A stretch of DNA of 64,000 bases, taken from positions 1-64,000 of the forward strand of contig JAURZV010000052.1 of the NCBI GenBank assembly GCA_030653175.1. The letters are read 5' to 3'. This stretch comes from Methylobacter sp. (lineage in GTDB: Bacteria > Pseudomonadota > Gammaproteobacteria > Methylococcales > Methylomonadaceae). A program made the position numbers and the translations under genes. Under the pieces are notes generated by a model, which had not been told where the DNA came from, ran no database searches, and saw nothing but the letters and a program-made list of their open reading frames with translations. Below, one piece after another: positions 35,162 through 44,619 of this stretch (position 1 is its first letter; every line of letters begins with the position of its first letter).

Positions 35162-36181
35162 ATGATTAAAACATTGGATAAATCAAATTATGCGCATTGG
35201 GACAGTTTTGTTCAAGCAACTCCAGATGCAACCTTTTTTCACCAATCGGGTTGGAAAGAGGTTATTGAAAGAGCGTTTGGTCATAAAACATATTTTCTTT
35301 ACGTTGAAAATAACGGGGAAATTATGGGGATTTTACCCTTAGTGCATATTAAAAGCTTACTATTTGGCAATACACTAGTTTCAACCGCATTTTGTGTTTA
35401 CGGCGGTATTGTGTCAAACGATGAGCTTACTATTTTAGAATTAGATAAAGAAGCGTGTCGGTTAGCCGAAGAGTTGGGTGTCGATTGCCTGGAAATGAGA
35501 AACAGAGTACAGAAAACGCCCGAACGACCTTATAAAGAACTGTATGTGACCTTTAGAAAAGAGTTGGATGCAGATGTAGAAAAAAACATGCTCGCTATTC
35601 CCAGAAAGCAACGCGCCATGGTGAGAAAAGGTATTGAAGCTGGTTTAACCAGCGCTATTGATGATGATGTCGATAGGTTGCATCAAGCTTATTCCGAAAG
35701 CGTTAGAAATCTTGGAACTCCAGTGTTCTCGAAAAAATATTTTCAGATTCTTAAAGACGTGTTTGCTGATCAATGCGAGGTGTTAACCGTTGAACTTAAC
35801 GGCCAATTGGTCGCCAGTGTGATGAGTTTTTATTATAAGGATGAAGTGCTGCCTTATTATGGCGGCGGAACTGGTTTGGCGCGCAATGTGAAAGGTAATG
35901 ATTTCATGTATTGGGAAGTGATGCGTCGTGCGGTAGAAAAAGGCGTAAAAATATTCGACTACGGACGCAGTAAAATAGGTACTGGCTCCTACAGTTTCAA
36001 AAAGAATTGGGGCTTTACGCCGGAACCGTTATTTTATGAGTTTCATTTGGTTAAAGCCGACTCACTTCCGGATATTAATCCGCTTAATCCTAAGTACAGG
36101 TTATTCATAGCCGCCTGGAAGGTTTTGCCATTATCTATAAGTCAGATGATCGGCCCTTGGTTATCGAAAGATTTGGGATAA
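35162..36181 (+). CDS. FemAB-like acyltransferase (XrtA-associated)
   Basis: A 339-residue GNAT-fold protein of the FemAB group associated with PEP-CTERM loci. N-terminal Thr-Phe-Phe-His-Gln-Ser-Gly-Trp-Lys-Glu-Val and central Tyr-Gly-Gly-Gly-Thr, Asn-Asp-Phe-Met-Tyr-Trp-Glu, and Phe-Asp-Tyr-Gly-Arg-Ser-Lys-Ile-Gly-Thr-Gly-Ser-Tyr are conserved in the family. FemAB enzymes transfer an aminoacyl group from tRNA; in this subfamily the donor is not known. It sits in the usual position after the deacetylase gene. Confidence 0.83.
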   Translation: MIKTLDKSNYAHWDSFVQATPDATFFHQSGWKEVIERAFGHKTYFLYVENNGEIMGILPLVHIKSLLFGNTLVSTAFCVYGGIVSNDELTILELDKEACRLAEELGVDCLEMRNRVQKTPERPYKELYVTFRKELDADVEKNMLAIPRKQRAMVRKGIEAGLTSAIDDDVDRLHQAYSESVRNLGTPVFSKKYFQILKDVFADQCEVLTVELNGQLVASVMSFYYKDEVLPYYGGGTGLARNVKGNDFMYWEVMRRAVEKGVKIFDYGRSKIGTGSYSFKKNWGFTPEPLFYEFHLVKADSLPDINPLNPKYRLFIAAWKVLPLSISQMIGPWLSKDLG

Positions 36182-36238
36182 GTGTTTATTATGCCAAATG
36201 GGCCGGTCTGAACAGTCACAAATTACATTCAATTCGTT

Positions 36239-37444
36239 ATGAAAGATCTGCTTTTTCTAGCACATAGAATTCCTTACCCGCCCAATAAAGGCGATAAGAT
36301 ACGTTCTTATCATTTTTTAAAATATTTAGCATCCGAATATAACATTCATTTAGGCACTTTTATTGATGATCCTAAAGACTGGCAATATACCGATAAACTA
36401 GATGCGCTGTGCGTGGAGACTCATTATGTTGGGCTTAATCCGTTTCAAGCTAAAATAAAAAGTCTGCAAGGCTTGCTAACCGGCGAAGCGTTAAGTTTGC
36501 CGTATTACAAAAATCAGGCTATGCAGGATTGGGTTGATAATACGATAAAAAAACACTCGATTAAAAAAGTGTTGATATTTTCCTCGGTTATGGCTCAGTT
36601 TATCGCTCCCATGCTCCAGAATGGGAACAAGCACTGCATCGATATGATTGTCGATTTTGTGGATGTAGATTCGGATAAATGGCGGCAGTATGCGGCTAAA
36701 AAGCAGGGTATAGCGCGTTGGATTTATCAACGCGAATCTAAATGCCTGTTTGATTACGAGAAGAAAATAGCCGTGCAAGCTAAAGCCGGTTTATTTGTTT
36801 CCGAGCAAGAAGCGGCCTTGTTTAAAACGCTTGCACCCACATTAAGTGAAAAAATAGGCCATATTAACAACGGTGTCGATATCGACTATTTTTCGCCCGA
36901 GCAAACATTTTCTTCCCCTTATCGTAATGATGAGGAAGTCATGGTTTTCACCGGAGCCATGGATTATTGGGCCAATGTGGATGCGGTAATATGGTTTGCA
37001 ACAAATGTTTTTTCGCAAATAATAAAAAATTACCCGAATGCAAAGTTTTACATAGTCGGCTCCAAACCAACCAAAGAAGTCGAAGAACTGGCGAGGAATA
37101 ATAATATAGTTGTGACGGGGGCTGTCGATGATGTGAGGCCCTATGTCGCTTATGCGAAACTGGCCGTTGCGCCGTTAAGAATTGCCAGGGGCATTCAAAA
37201 TAAAGTTTTGGAAGCCATGGCTATGGGTAAGCATGTCGTGGCAACTTCAGCGGCAATGGAAGGCATTCCGTACGATGAAGGTCTTTCTGTGTCAGTCGGC
37301 GACGAAGCGGATGTTATGATCAAACAGCTTGACGAGTTGTTACAAAACAACCCCGGCGCTATTACTTCAAATGCCAATCGTGATTTTGTTAAAGCAAAAT
37401 TCAGTTGGGAACAAAATGTAAGTCAGCTTTCGGCCTTGTTATAA
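36239..37444 (+). CDS. GT4-family sugar transferase, XrtA-associated type 1
   Basis: A GT-B glycosyltransferase of 401 residues. The N-terminal Arg-Ile-Pro-Tyr-Pro-Pro-Asn-Lys-Gly-Asp-Lys-Ile-Arg-Ser-Tyr is the hallmark of the PEP-CTERM/EpsH1-associated transferase. The C-terminal domain has Phe-Thr-Gly-Ala-Met-Asp-Tyr and the nucleotide-sugar loop around Ala-Pro-Leu-Arg-Ile-Ala-Arg-Gly-Ile-Gln-Asn-Lys-Val-Leu-Glu-Ala-Met-Ala-Met-Gly. In related loci the exosortase gene itself sits near here, but it is absent at this position. Confidence 0.85.
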   Translation: MKDLLFLAHRIPYPPNKGDKIRSYHFLKYLASEYNIHLGTFIDDPKDWQYTDKLDALCVETHYVGLNPFQAKIKSLQGLLTGEALSLPYYKNQAMQDWVDNTIKKHSIKKVLIFSSVMAQFIAPMLQNGNKHCIDMIVDFVDVDSDKWRQYAAKKQGIARWIYQRESKCLFDYEKKIAVQAKAGLFVSEQEAALFKTLAPTLSEKIGHINNGVDIDYFSPEQTFSSPYRNDEEVMVFTGAMDYWANVDAVIWFATNVFSQIIKNYPNAKFYIVGSKPTKEVEELARNNNIVVTGAVDDVRPYVAYAKLAVAPLRIARGIQNKVLEAMAMGKHVVATSAAMEGIPYDEGLSVSVGDEADVMIKQLDELLQNNPGAITSNANRDFVKAKFSWEQNVSQLSALL

Positions 37445-37454
37445 GAGTGGCGGA

Positions 37455-38606
37455 ATGCACACTGATATAATACAGCCGCCGTTAATCGTTCATATTATTT
37501 ATCGCCTGGGTATAGGGGGTTTAGAGAATGGTCTGGTTAATCTTATCAATCAACTGCCCTGCGATGCATACCGACATGCAATCGTGTGTCTAAAAGACAG
37601 CACTGATTTTAAAGAGCGATTGATCCGAAACGATGTAGACATTTATCAGTTTAATAAAAAAGAAGGTCAGGATTGGGGATCATTTGTAAAGCTATATAAG
37701 CTGTTAAGACAAATCAAGCCGACCATCGTGCATACCCGTAATCTGGCGGCAATAGAATACCAAGTTCCTGCGTGGTTGGCAGGGGTAAAGCATCGAGTGC
37801 ATAGCGAGCATGGCTGGGATGTGTCTGACCCTGATGGAAGCAACATTAAATACCAATGGATACGGCGACTCATAAAGCCGCTAATCCAGCGATTCATTCC
37901 GTTGTCCAAACATCTGGAAAGTTATTTGACGGAGAAAATTCAGGTTTCACCGAAAAAAATAACTAGGATATGTAATGGGGTCGATACCCGTGTTTTTTAT
38001 CCGCCAACAGAAAAAAAAGCCCCGCTACCCGATTGCCCGTTTTCGTTTAGTCAAGATGAAGTCATCATTGGCACGGTAGGTCGCATGCATGGCGTTAAAG
38101 ATCAGTTGACCCTGGTCAAAGCGTTTATCCGCATTTGTGAGAACGATCCTGAACATAAACATAAACTTAAGCTACTTATAGCGGGTGATGGTCCATTAAA
38201 AGCGCTAGCCATAAATTTGTTGGAAGAAAGCCAGTTAACCGATCATGCTTGGCTGCCTGGTGAGCGTAGCGATGTGGCTGAAATTATGCGCCGGTTGGAT
38301 ATTTTTATACTCCCGTCACAGGCTGAAGGCATCTCAAATACTATTCTTGAAGCCATGGCAACCGGATTGACGGTTATCGCAACCGATGTCGGTGGAAATC
38401 CAGAGCTAGTGGTCGATGGAAAAACCGGTAGTCTGATTGCAGCCGCTGACGTTGTGTTGATGGCAGAAAAAATATTGGATTATGTCAATGATGCAAAAAA
38501 AAGACACCAGCATGGCCAAAATGCTCATCAGCGAGTATTGCAGGAATTTTCGCTAACTGCCATGGTTGGACGATATAAAGCAGTTTACGATTCACTTTCA
38601 AGTTAG
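37455..38606 (+). CDS. GT4-family sugar transferase, XrtA-associated type 2
   Basis: A 383-residue GT-B enzyme. The N-terminus Tyr-Arg-Leu-Gly-Ile-Gly-Gly-Leu-Glu-Asn-Gly-Leu-Val-Asn-Leu-Ile fits the second PEP-CTERM-associated transferase. The retaining-GT4 motif is Glu-Gly-Ile-Ser-Asn-Thr-Ile-Leu-Glu-Ala-Met-Ala-Thr-Gly. It starts 10 bp after the previous gene and ends 10 bp before the amidotransferase gene, so it is clearly in one operon. The donor and acceptor sugars cannot be told from sequence. Confidence 0.86.
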   Translation: MHTDIIQPPLIVHIIYRLGIGGLENGLVNLINQLPCDAYRHAIVCLKDSTDFKERLIRNDVDIYQFNKKEGQDWGSFVKLYKLLRQIKPTIVHTRNLAAIEYQVPAWLAGVKHRVHSEHGWDVSDPDGSNIKYQWIRRLIKPLIQRFIPLSKHLESYLTEKIQVSPKKITRICNGVDTRVFYPPTEKKAPLPDCPFSFSQDEVIIGTVGRMHGVKDQLTLVKAFIRICENDPEHKHKLKLLIAGDGPLKALAINLLEESQLTDHAWLPGERSDVAEIMRRLDIFILPSQAEGISNTILEAMATGLTVIATDVGGNPELVVDGKTGSLIAAADVVLMAEKILDYVNDAKKRHQHGQNAHQRVLQEFSLTAMVGRYKAVYDSLSS

Positions 38607-38616
38607 GAATAGAGCT

Positions 38617-40512
38617 ATGTGCGGAATTGTCGGTATTTTCGATATAAAAGAAAAACGAGAAATTAATCGTGATTTGCTGTCGCGCATGAACGAAACCCAG
38701 TTTCACCGCGGTCCCGATGAAGGCGGTCTGCATATCGAAGCAGGTTTAGGATTTGGTCATCGTCGATTATCGATTATTGATCTGACCAGTGGCCGGCAGC
38801 CGATGGTTAGTCGTGATAAAAATGCTGTTCTGACCTATAACGGGGAAGTATACAATTTCCCCGAACTTCGAAAAGAATTGGAAGCGCTGGGTTATACTTT
38901 CGATACTCACTGCGATACCGAAGTTATTTTATACGGGTGGCAAGCTTGGGGTGAATCCTGTGTAGATAAATTTCGCGGCATGTTTGCGTTTGCAATCTGG
39001 GATCGAGATCGGCAAACTTTATTTTTAGCTCGTGATCGACTTGGTGTTAAGCCGCTTTACTACGCGGAGCTGCCAAACGGGCAGTTTATTTTCGGTTCAG
39101 AATTAAAGTCCCTTAAAGAGCATCCGGAATTACCTAAAGAGCTGGATCCGACTGCCATTGAAGATTATTTTGGTTTTGGCTATATACCTGATCCAAAAAC
39201 TATCTATAAAAATGTTCATAAATTGGAGCCGGGTTATTGCTTAACCATAAAACGAGGCAGTAGAACCTATCAGCCTCGCCAATATTGGGATGTCGATTTT
39301 ACCGTCAGACCACCGCAAGATGAACAGACAACCGGCGCCGAACTGATCGAACGCTTACGCGAGGCCGTTAAAATCCGCATGGTGGCCGATGTACCATTAG
39401 GTGCATTTTTGTCGGGTGGCGTAGACTCTAGCGCTATAGTTGCGATGATGGCCGAATTGTCCAATGATCCTGTCAATACCTGCTCAATATCTTTTGGTGA
39501 TCCGGCCTTTAATGAATCGCAATTTGCAGCAAAAGTGGCGGAACGCTATCACACCTCGCATCGCTTAAGCCAGGTTGATCCAGATGATTTTAGCCTGATC
39601 GACCAATTGGCCGGTCTTTACGATGAACCTTACGCCGACAGCTCGGCATTGCCGACTTACAGGGTTTGCGAGCTGGCAAAAAAACAGGTAACAGTGGTTC
39701 TGTCAGGCGATGGGGGTGATGAAAACTTGGCTGGTTATCGGCGATATCGCTGGCATAGCTATGAAGAACAGATGCGTTCGTGGCTGCCCGCTAGTATCAG
39801 AAAGCCGGTATTTGATTTGTTGGGACGTGTTTATCCCAAAGCGGACTGGGCGCCGAAAATATTTCGGGCCAAATCAACTCTTGAATCCATTTCCCGTGAC
39901 TCGATGGAAGGTTATTTTCACAGCGTCTCAGTGCTTTCAAATGAATTACGTAACAGCCTGTTTAGCGATCAGTTAAAGCGTGATTTACAAGGCTATCAAG
40001 CGTTAGAGGTGTTCAGAAGGCATGTCGACAAGGCGCCGACAGATAACGCCTTGTCATTGGTGCAATATCTGGATATAAAAACCTATTTACCCGGCGATAT
40101 TCTGACTAAAGTAGACAGAGCCAGTATGGCTCATGCATTAGAAGTACGGGTGCCGTTGTTGGATCACAAACTGGTTGAATGGATGGCCGGACTGCAACCG
40201 GAACTGAAGCTTAAAGGCCGCGAGGGCAAATACATTTTCAAGAAATCCCTGGAGAATTATTTGCCGAATGACATTTTATACCGGCCCAAGATGGGTTTTG
40301 CCGTGCCGTTGAATGCCTGGTTTAAAGGTCCGTTAAAACACAAGGTGCGGGAAGCGCTGCTAGGTGAAACCATGATGCAATGCGGTTTGTTTGATCAGGA
40401 ATTCCTGCGGCAGATGGTCAGTCAGCATGAAAGCGGCTTGCGTGACTATAGTTCGCCGATATGGTCATTGTTTATGTTTGAAGCATTTCTAAAAAATAAC
40501 AATACACAGTAA
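38617..40512 (+). CDS. Asparagine synthase-type amidotransferase (XrtA-associated)
   Basis: A glutamine-dependent amidotransferase of about 631 residues. It starts Met-Cys-Gly-Ile-Val-Gly-Ile-Phe, so Cys2 is the glutaminase nucleophile, which fixes the start at ATG 38617 rather than at an upstream ATG. His-Arg-Gly-Pro-Asp-Glu-Gly and Gly-Glu-Val-Tyr-Asn-Phe are glutaminase-domain motifs. The ATP pyrophosphatase loop is Leu-Ser-Gly-Gly-Val-Asp-Ser-Ser (about 265-272), followed by Ser-Gly-Asp-Gly-Gly-Asp-Glu. It probably amidates a sugar carboxylate such as a uronic acid in the EPS rather than making asparagine. Confidence 0.9.
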   Translation: MCGIVGIFDIKEKREINRDLLSRMNETQFHRGPDEGGLHIEAGLGFGHRRLSIIDLTSGRQPMVSRDKNAVLTYNGEVYNFPELRKELEALGYTFDTHCDTEVILYGWQAWGESCVDKFRGMFAFAIWDRDRQTLFLARDRLGVKPLYYAELPNGQFIFGSELKSLKEHPELPKELDPTAIEDYFGFGYIPDPKTIYKNVHKLEPGYCLTIKRGSRTYQPRQYWDVDFTVRPPQDEQTTGAELIERLREAVKIRMVADVPLGAFLSGGVDSSAIVAMMAELSNDPVNTCSISFGDPAFNESQFAAKVAERYHTSHRLSQVDPDDFSLIDQLAGLYDEPYADSSALPTYRVCELAKKQVTVVLSGDGGDENLAGYRRYRWHSYEEQMRSWLPASIRKPVFDLLGRVYPKADWAPKIFRAKSTLESISRDSMEGYFHSVSVLSNELRNSLFSDQLKRDLQGYQALEVFRRHVDKAPTDNALSLVQYLDIKTYLPGDILTKVDRASMAHALEVRVPLLDHKLVEWMAGLQPELKLKGREGKYIFKKSLENYLPNDILYRPKMGFAVPLNAWFKGPLKHKVREALLGETMMQCGLFDQEFLRQMVSQHESGLRDYSSPIWSLFMFEAFLKNNNTQ

Positions 40513-40701
40513 TACAAAAAAATCAGGTAGAACGATGTTTTTTCTGCACGCCGTAAATGGGAAAAATTGTGATCAAAACAGCGCTGCTCACCCTATCCGG
40601 GCAATTGAATAGCATATAATCAAAATTATGTACTAGTGGGGTATATTTCATAACACCTGTTAGGGTTTTTACTTTATGTTATGCATAATAAGGATACGGT
40701 A

Positions 40702-41586
40702 GTGACAAAAGATAAAAATATGAGAATTATTGCAATATTCGCACATAACGAAGCAAATAAGATAATTGCGTGCTTAGAGAGCGTTAAAAAGGCCATTAGG
40801 GTTGGAGACGAATGCATTGTCCTAAATAATGGCAGTACAGATAACACGGGTTCGCTTGTTGAGGAATTTTTAAAAACAAACAGTTTTTGTCGACTTGTCA
40901 CAATTGATGTCGGGGATAAAGCGAATGCCTGGAATGTTTTTATGCACGAGCTAGGAATAGAGGCGGACTTATTTTATTTTTTGGATGGTGATTGTGAAAT
41001 TGCGCAAAACTCACTTGATGCCCTAGAAAAATGCTTTGTAATTACCCCTATTGCTAACGCTGCGGCTGCACTCCCTTCAGATAGAGTCTCACTAAGAAAT
41101 AGAGAAGAAATGATAAGGGTAGGGGGACTGGCAGGGAATCTATATGCACTTCCCAAACAATTTGTTGAAAGATTACGAAAAAACAAGGTATACCTCCCAT
41201 TCGGTCTTATAGGTGATGATTCTCTTGTTGGTGCACTGGCATATTGGGATTTGAATCCAAAACTGGATTGGGACAAGACAAGAATCGTCATTTGCAAAGA
41301 TGCTGAGTTTTCATATGTTCCTCTGTCTCCTTTCTCACTGAGAGACATTCGTCTGTATTACAAGAGAAAAATTAGGTACAGCTTGCGATATTTTCAAACT
41401 AGACTAATGAAAAGACCGCTAAAAGACCACGGATTGGCTGCAATACCTAAAAATATTGAGGATTTGTATATAAGCTATTCCTCTGAAGTAAAAATAACAT
41501 GGAGAGGAATTGATACTTTTTTTGATTATTTGGCAGCTAAAAGGATCAGGAGGTGCATAATAGAACGATCTAATGCTTGCTTATGA
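40702..41586 (+). CDS. Family 2-like glycosyltransferase
   Basis: A protein of about 294 residues with a GT-A N-terminal half: Ile-Ile-Ala-Ile-Phe-Ala-His-Asn-Glu-Ala-Asn-Lys, Val-Leu-Asn-Asn-Gly-Ser-Thr-Asp-Asn-Thr, and the metal-binding Phe-Leu-Asp-Gly-Asp-Cys-Glu (DxD). The C-terminal half is basic and ends with a domain I do not recognise. I favour GTG 40702, with AAGGA seven bases upstream; ATG 40681 and ATG 40720 are alternatives. It stands apart (about 190 bp on the left, 346 bp on the right), between the amidotransferase and galE. Confidence 0.72.
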   Translation: MTKDKNMRIIAIFAHNEANKIIACLESVKKAIRVGDECIVLNNGSTDNTGSLVEEFLKTNSFCRLVTIDVGDKANAWNVFMHELGIEADLFYFLDGDCEIAQNSLDALEKCFVITPIANAAAALPSDRVSLRNREEMIRVGGLAGNLYALPKQFVERLRKNKVYLPFGLIGDDSLVGALAYWDLNPKLDWDKTRIVICKDAEFSYVPLSPFSLRDIRLYYKRKIRYSLRYFQTRLMKRPLKDHGLAAIPKNIEDLYISYSSEVKITWRGIDTFFDYLAAKRIRRCIIERSNACL

Positions 41587-41932
41587 CTTCTCGCTGCTGA
41601 ACTTTACGTTGTGCAACAATGGTTGTGCTTCTCAATAAATTCAGAACCAATTAAATCAATCAACCAAATTAGTAATGAATCAGAATATTTTAATGTCAAT
41701 CGCACTAAAGGCTGTCTACCTAGTCAGGTAAGGTGAGCGCATGCTTTTAGTATCCACACGAAATGGAGTGTCACTTTCTACGATGAATGCACAAAACACC
41801 GAAAATACGGAAAAATGGCGTGCAAAACAGCTGCCCGCAAGGACTCAACAAAAGAAGGACAAAAATTATATGGCTTTGAAGCTAAATCGTCAAAGAGCCC
41901 CGTTAAGAGGTATTGCTTATGAGATGTGAGAA
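41587..41932. other. Intergenic region before galE
   Basis: No convincing gene is present. A 62-codon frame from 41741 runs almost to the galE start, but it has no clear ribosome-binding site and its Lys/Gln/Arg/Asn-rich product resembles nothing I know. The shift to higher G+C begins only near 41930, where galE starts, suggesting a boundary of inserted DNA. Confidence 0.4.
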
Positions 41933-42943
41933 TTGATCCTGGTCACCGGCGGTGCCGGATATATAGGTAGTCATACTTGTGTGGCTTTGTTACAGGCTGG
42001 CTATGAAGTGCTGGTGCTGGATAACTTTTGTAATAGCAAGGCAGAGTCTTTGCATCGGGTAGCCTCTATCACCGGTAAGGCGGTGCCGCTGGTGCAGGGT
42101 GATGTACGTGACCGTGATCTGCTGCGGGAGGTCTTCGGTACGCATGCGATTGACGGGGTGATCCATTTCGCCGGTTTAAAGGCTGTGGGCGAGTCGGTGG
42201 AAAAACCCCTGACCTACTATGATACCAATGTGTCAGGTAGTGTGGTTCTGACCGAAGTGATGGCGGAGTTTGGCATACAGATGTTGGTATTTAGCTCGTC
42301 TGCTACGGTATACGGCGATCCAGTCAACCTGCCGATTCGTGAGGATTTCCCGGTGGGTGCGACTAACCCATATGGACGTTCCAAGCTGATGGTGGAGCAG
42401 ATTTATACCGATGTAGCGAATTCTGATAAGGCATGGCGTATTGCTCTGCTGCGCTATTTCAATCCTGTTGGGGCGCACGTTAGTGGCGCCATGGGCGAGG
42501 ATCCCAACGGTATTCCCAGTAATCTAATGCCTTATATCAGTCAAGTAGCGGTAGGGCGGCGCGAGCAGTTAACCGTGTTCGGCAATGATTATCCCACAGT
42601 GGATGGTACCGGTGTGCGCGATTACATTCACGTAATGGATCTGGCAGAGGGACATGTACGGGCATTGGCCTGGCTGAAGAACCAAACAGGCGCTCATGTG
42701 TTTAACTTAGGTACCGGGCGCGGCTATAGCGTGTTGGAGATGGTGAGAGCCTTCGAACTTGTTTCTGGTCGTCCTGTACCTTACCTTATTTCGCCTCGGC
42801 GTGCCGGAGATGTAGCAGAGGTGTATGCCGATTCCTCTAAAGCGGAGCGGGAACTGGACTGGAAGGCGACTCGTGACATTGAGGTTATGTGTCGAGATAC
42901 ATGGAATTGGCAGAAACAAAACCCCCAGGGTTACCCGGATTGA
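41933..42943 (+). CDS. galE: UDP-glucose 4-epimerase GalE
   Basis: A 336-residue NAD-dependent epimerase interconverting UDP-glucose and UDP-galactose. Gly-Gly-Ala-Gly-Tyr-Ile-Gly-Ser-His (6-14), Phe-Ser-Ser-Ser-Ala-Thr-Val-Tyr-Gly, the catalytic Tyr in Asn-Pro-Tyr-Gly-Arg-Ser-Lys, and Leu-Arg-Tyr-Phe-Asn-Pro-Val-Gly-Ala-His are all standard GalE features. The length is typical. It starts at TTG with no upstream in-frame ATG. Its G+C is clearly higher than in the flanking genes (48-60% in three 60-base stretches I counted, against 30% in one stretch of ugd), which suggests separate acquisition. Confidence 0.93.
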   Translation: MILVTGGAGYIGSHTCVALLQAGYEVLVLDNFCNSKAESLHRVASITGKAVPLVQGDVRDRDLLREVFGTHAIDGVIHFAGLKAVGESVEKPLTYYDTNVSGSVVLTEVMAEFGIQMLVFSSSATVYGDPVNLPIREDFPVGATNPYGRSKLMVEQIYTDVANSDKAWRIALLRYFNPVGAHVSGAMGEDPNGIPSNLMPYISQVAVGRREQLTVFGNDYPTVDGTGVRDYIHVMDLAEGHVRALAWLKNQTGAHVFNLGTGRGYSVLEMVRAFELVSGRPVPYLISPRRAGDVAEVYADSSKAERELDWKATRDIEVMCRDTWNWQKQNPQGYPD

Positions 42944-43129
42944 ACGACTGTAAAATTTCCGTTTTTGGCCGTGATACTCATCAAGGCAGAATTATATATA
43001 ATGCGCAATTTTGAGCATGAGGATTATGTAATCAATCCTCAAATGAACGAGTTTTTTGTAGCGGCCTAATAGTTAAGAGTCATCGCAATAACGTTTTTTC
43101 TCAATTAATTAAAAATTTAGGACGTAATA

Positions 43130-44458
43130 ATGAAAGTAACGGTGTTTGGTTCTGGCTATGTAGGTTTAGTAACAGGCGTTTGTTTGGCCGAGGTTGGTAA
43201 TGATGTTGTTTGCATTGATGTTGATCAAGAAAAAATCGACAACTTAACAAAAGGCATTATCCCAATTTATGAACCCGGCTTAGAAGCTCTGGTTATTGAG
43301 AATCAGCAAGCAGGTCGGATAAAATTTACGACTAATATACAAGAAGCCGTTAGTCATGGCACTTTCCAATTTATAGCTGTTGGTACACCCCCAGATGAAG
43401 ATGGTGCGGCGGATTTGCAATATGTTGTAGCCGTCGCTAAGTCGATCGCTGAAAACATGAATGAATACCGTATTGTCGTTGATAAATCCACGGTGCCGGT
43501 GGGCACAGCCGATAAAGTCAAGGAGGTCATGCTCGAAGTTTTGAAAGAGCGTGGTGTGGAGATTGATTTTGATGTGGTTTCAAATCCCGAGTTTCTAAAA
43601 GAAGGCGCCGCTATTACCGACTTCATGAAGCCCGATAGAATTGTAGTGGGAACGGATAATCCAAGAACGGCGGAGTTATTAAAAGCGCTCTATGCGCCAT
43701 TCAATCGCAGCCATGACAGAGTCATCATCATGGATATTCGTTCGGCCGAATTAACCAAGTATGCGGCTAATGCCATGTTAGCAACAAAAATCAGTTTTAT
43801 GAATGAATTGGCTAATCTTGCTGAATTATTAGGCGCGGATATCGAGCATGTCAGAAACGGCATAGGCTCTGATTCCCGTATAGGTTATTCTTTTATTTAT
43901 CCCGGCTGTGGTTATGGTGGCTCTTGTTTTCCTAAGGATGTCAAAGCGCTGGAGCGGACTGCACAACAGGTTGGATATAATGCAGAATTACTCAATGCCG
44001 TCGAAAATGTAAATGACCGTCAAAAGCAAGTTATTGTTAATAAAGTTCTTCAGCACTATAGCGGCGATGTCAAAGGAAAAGTTTTTGCGCTTTGGGGTCT
44101 GGCATTTAAACCTAAAACAGATGACATGCGGGAGGCGCCAAGTCGAGTTATATTGGAAGCATTAATCAAAGCAGGTGCGAGTATTCGAGCCTTTGATCCG
44201 GAAGCAATGGACGAAGCAAAAAGAATTTATGGCAACAAGCAAGGTTTAACTTTAGTCAAAACTGCAGAAGATGCCTTGCAAGGCGCAAATGCATTAATCG
44301 TTGTGACAGAATGGAAAAATTTTTGGAGTCCTGATTTTGATCATATAAGAAATACCTTAAAAGATGCTGTAATCTTTGATGGTAGAAATTTATACCAGCC
44401 TGAACTGCTTAAAAAACAAGGAATTATTTACTACGGGATAGGACGGACGAACAGTTAA
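43130..44458 (+). CDS. ugd: UDP-glucose 6-dehydrogenase
   Basis: A 442-residue dehydrogenase making UDP-glucuronate. The Rossmann loop is Gly-Ser-Gly-Tyr-Val-Gly-Leu-Val, followed by Val-Gly-Thr-Pro-Pro, Lys-Ser-Thr-Val-Pro-Val-Gly-Thr, Ser-Asn-Pro-Glu-Phe-Leu-Lys-Glu-Gly and the catalytic Cys in [10 protein letters not shown]. AGGACG precedes ATG. Its product is the natural substrate of the UDP-glucuronate-type epimerase at 24664. It differs from the TviB-like enzyme in having Ser rather than His before the active Cys. Confidence 0.94.
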   Translation: MKVTVFGSGYVGLVTGVCLAEVGNDVVCIDVDQEKIDNLTKGIIPIYEPGLEALVIENQQAGRIKFTTNIQEAVSHGTFQFIAVGTPPDEDGAADLQYVVAVAKSIAENMNEYRIVVDKSTVPVGTADKVKEVMLEVLKERGVEIDFDVVSNPEFLKEGAAITDFMKPDRIVVGTDNPRTAELLKALYAPFNRSHDRVIIMDIRSAELTKYAANAMLATKISFMNELANLAELLGADIEHVRNGIGSDSRIGYSFIYPGCGYGGSCFPKDVKALERTAQQVGYNAELLNAVENVNDRQKQVIVNKVLQHYSGDVKGKVFALWGLAFKPKTDDMREAPSRVILEALIKAGASIRAFDPEAMDEAKRIYGNKQGLTLVKTAEDALQGANALIVVTEWKNFWSPDFDHIRNTLKDAVIFDGRNLYQPELLKKQGIIYYGIGRTNS

Positions 44459-44619
44459 GTTTTCTGTGGCAATCCGATGTAATTTTGGGAGTATGTAGTC
44501 CTGTCAGCATATTGCAAAAATTCCAATTCATAGTATGCAAATTAAATGTCATTAATTGACAATTAAGGATTTCAATTTTACAGGATATTTAAAAAGCTAT
44601 ATCTGGCTAAAAAAACACC

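Noticed and set aside
40600-40614. GGCA...AGCA with GG-N10-GC spacing upstream of the 40702 glycosyltransferase, a possible sigma-54 site
   Set aside because: Only the GG/GC pair fits well; the -12 block reads TAGC and the site is about 90 bases from the favoured start. Too weak to call.
41741-41929. 62-codon frame directly before galE
   Set aside because: No ribosome-binding site, odd Gln/Lys/Asn-rich composition and no recognisable feature; more likely chance.
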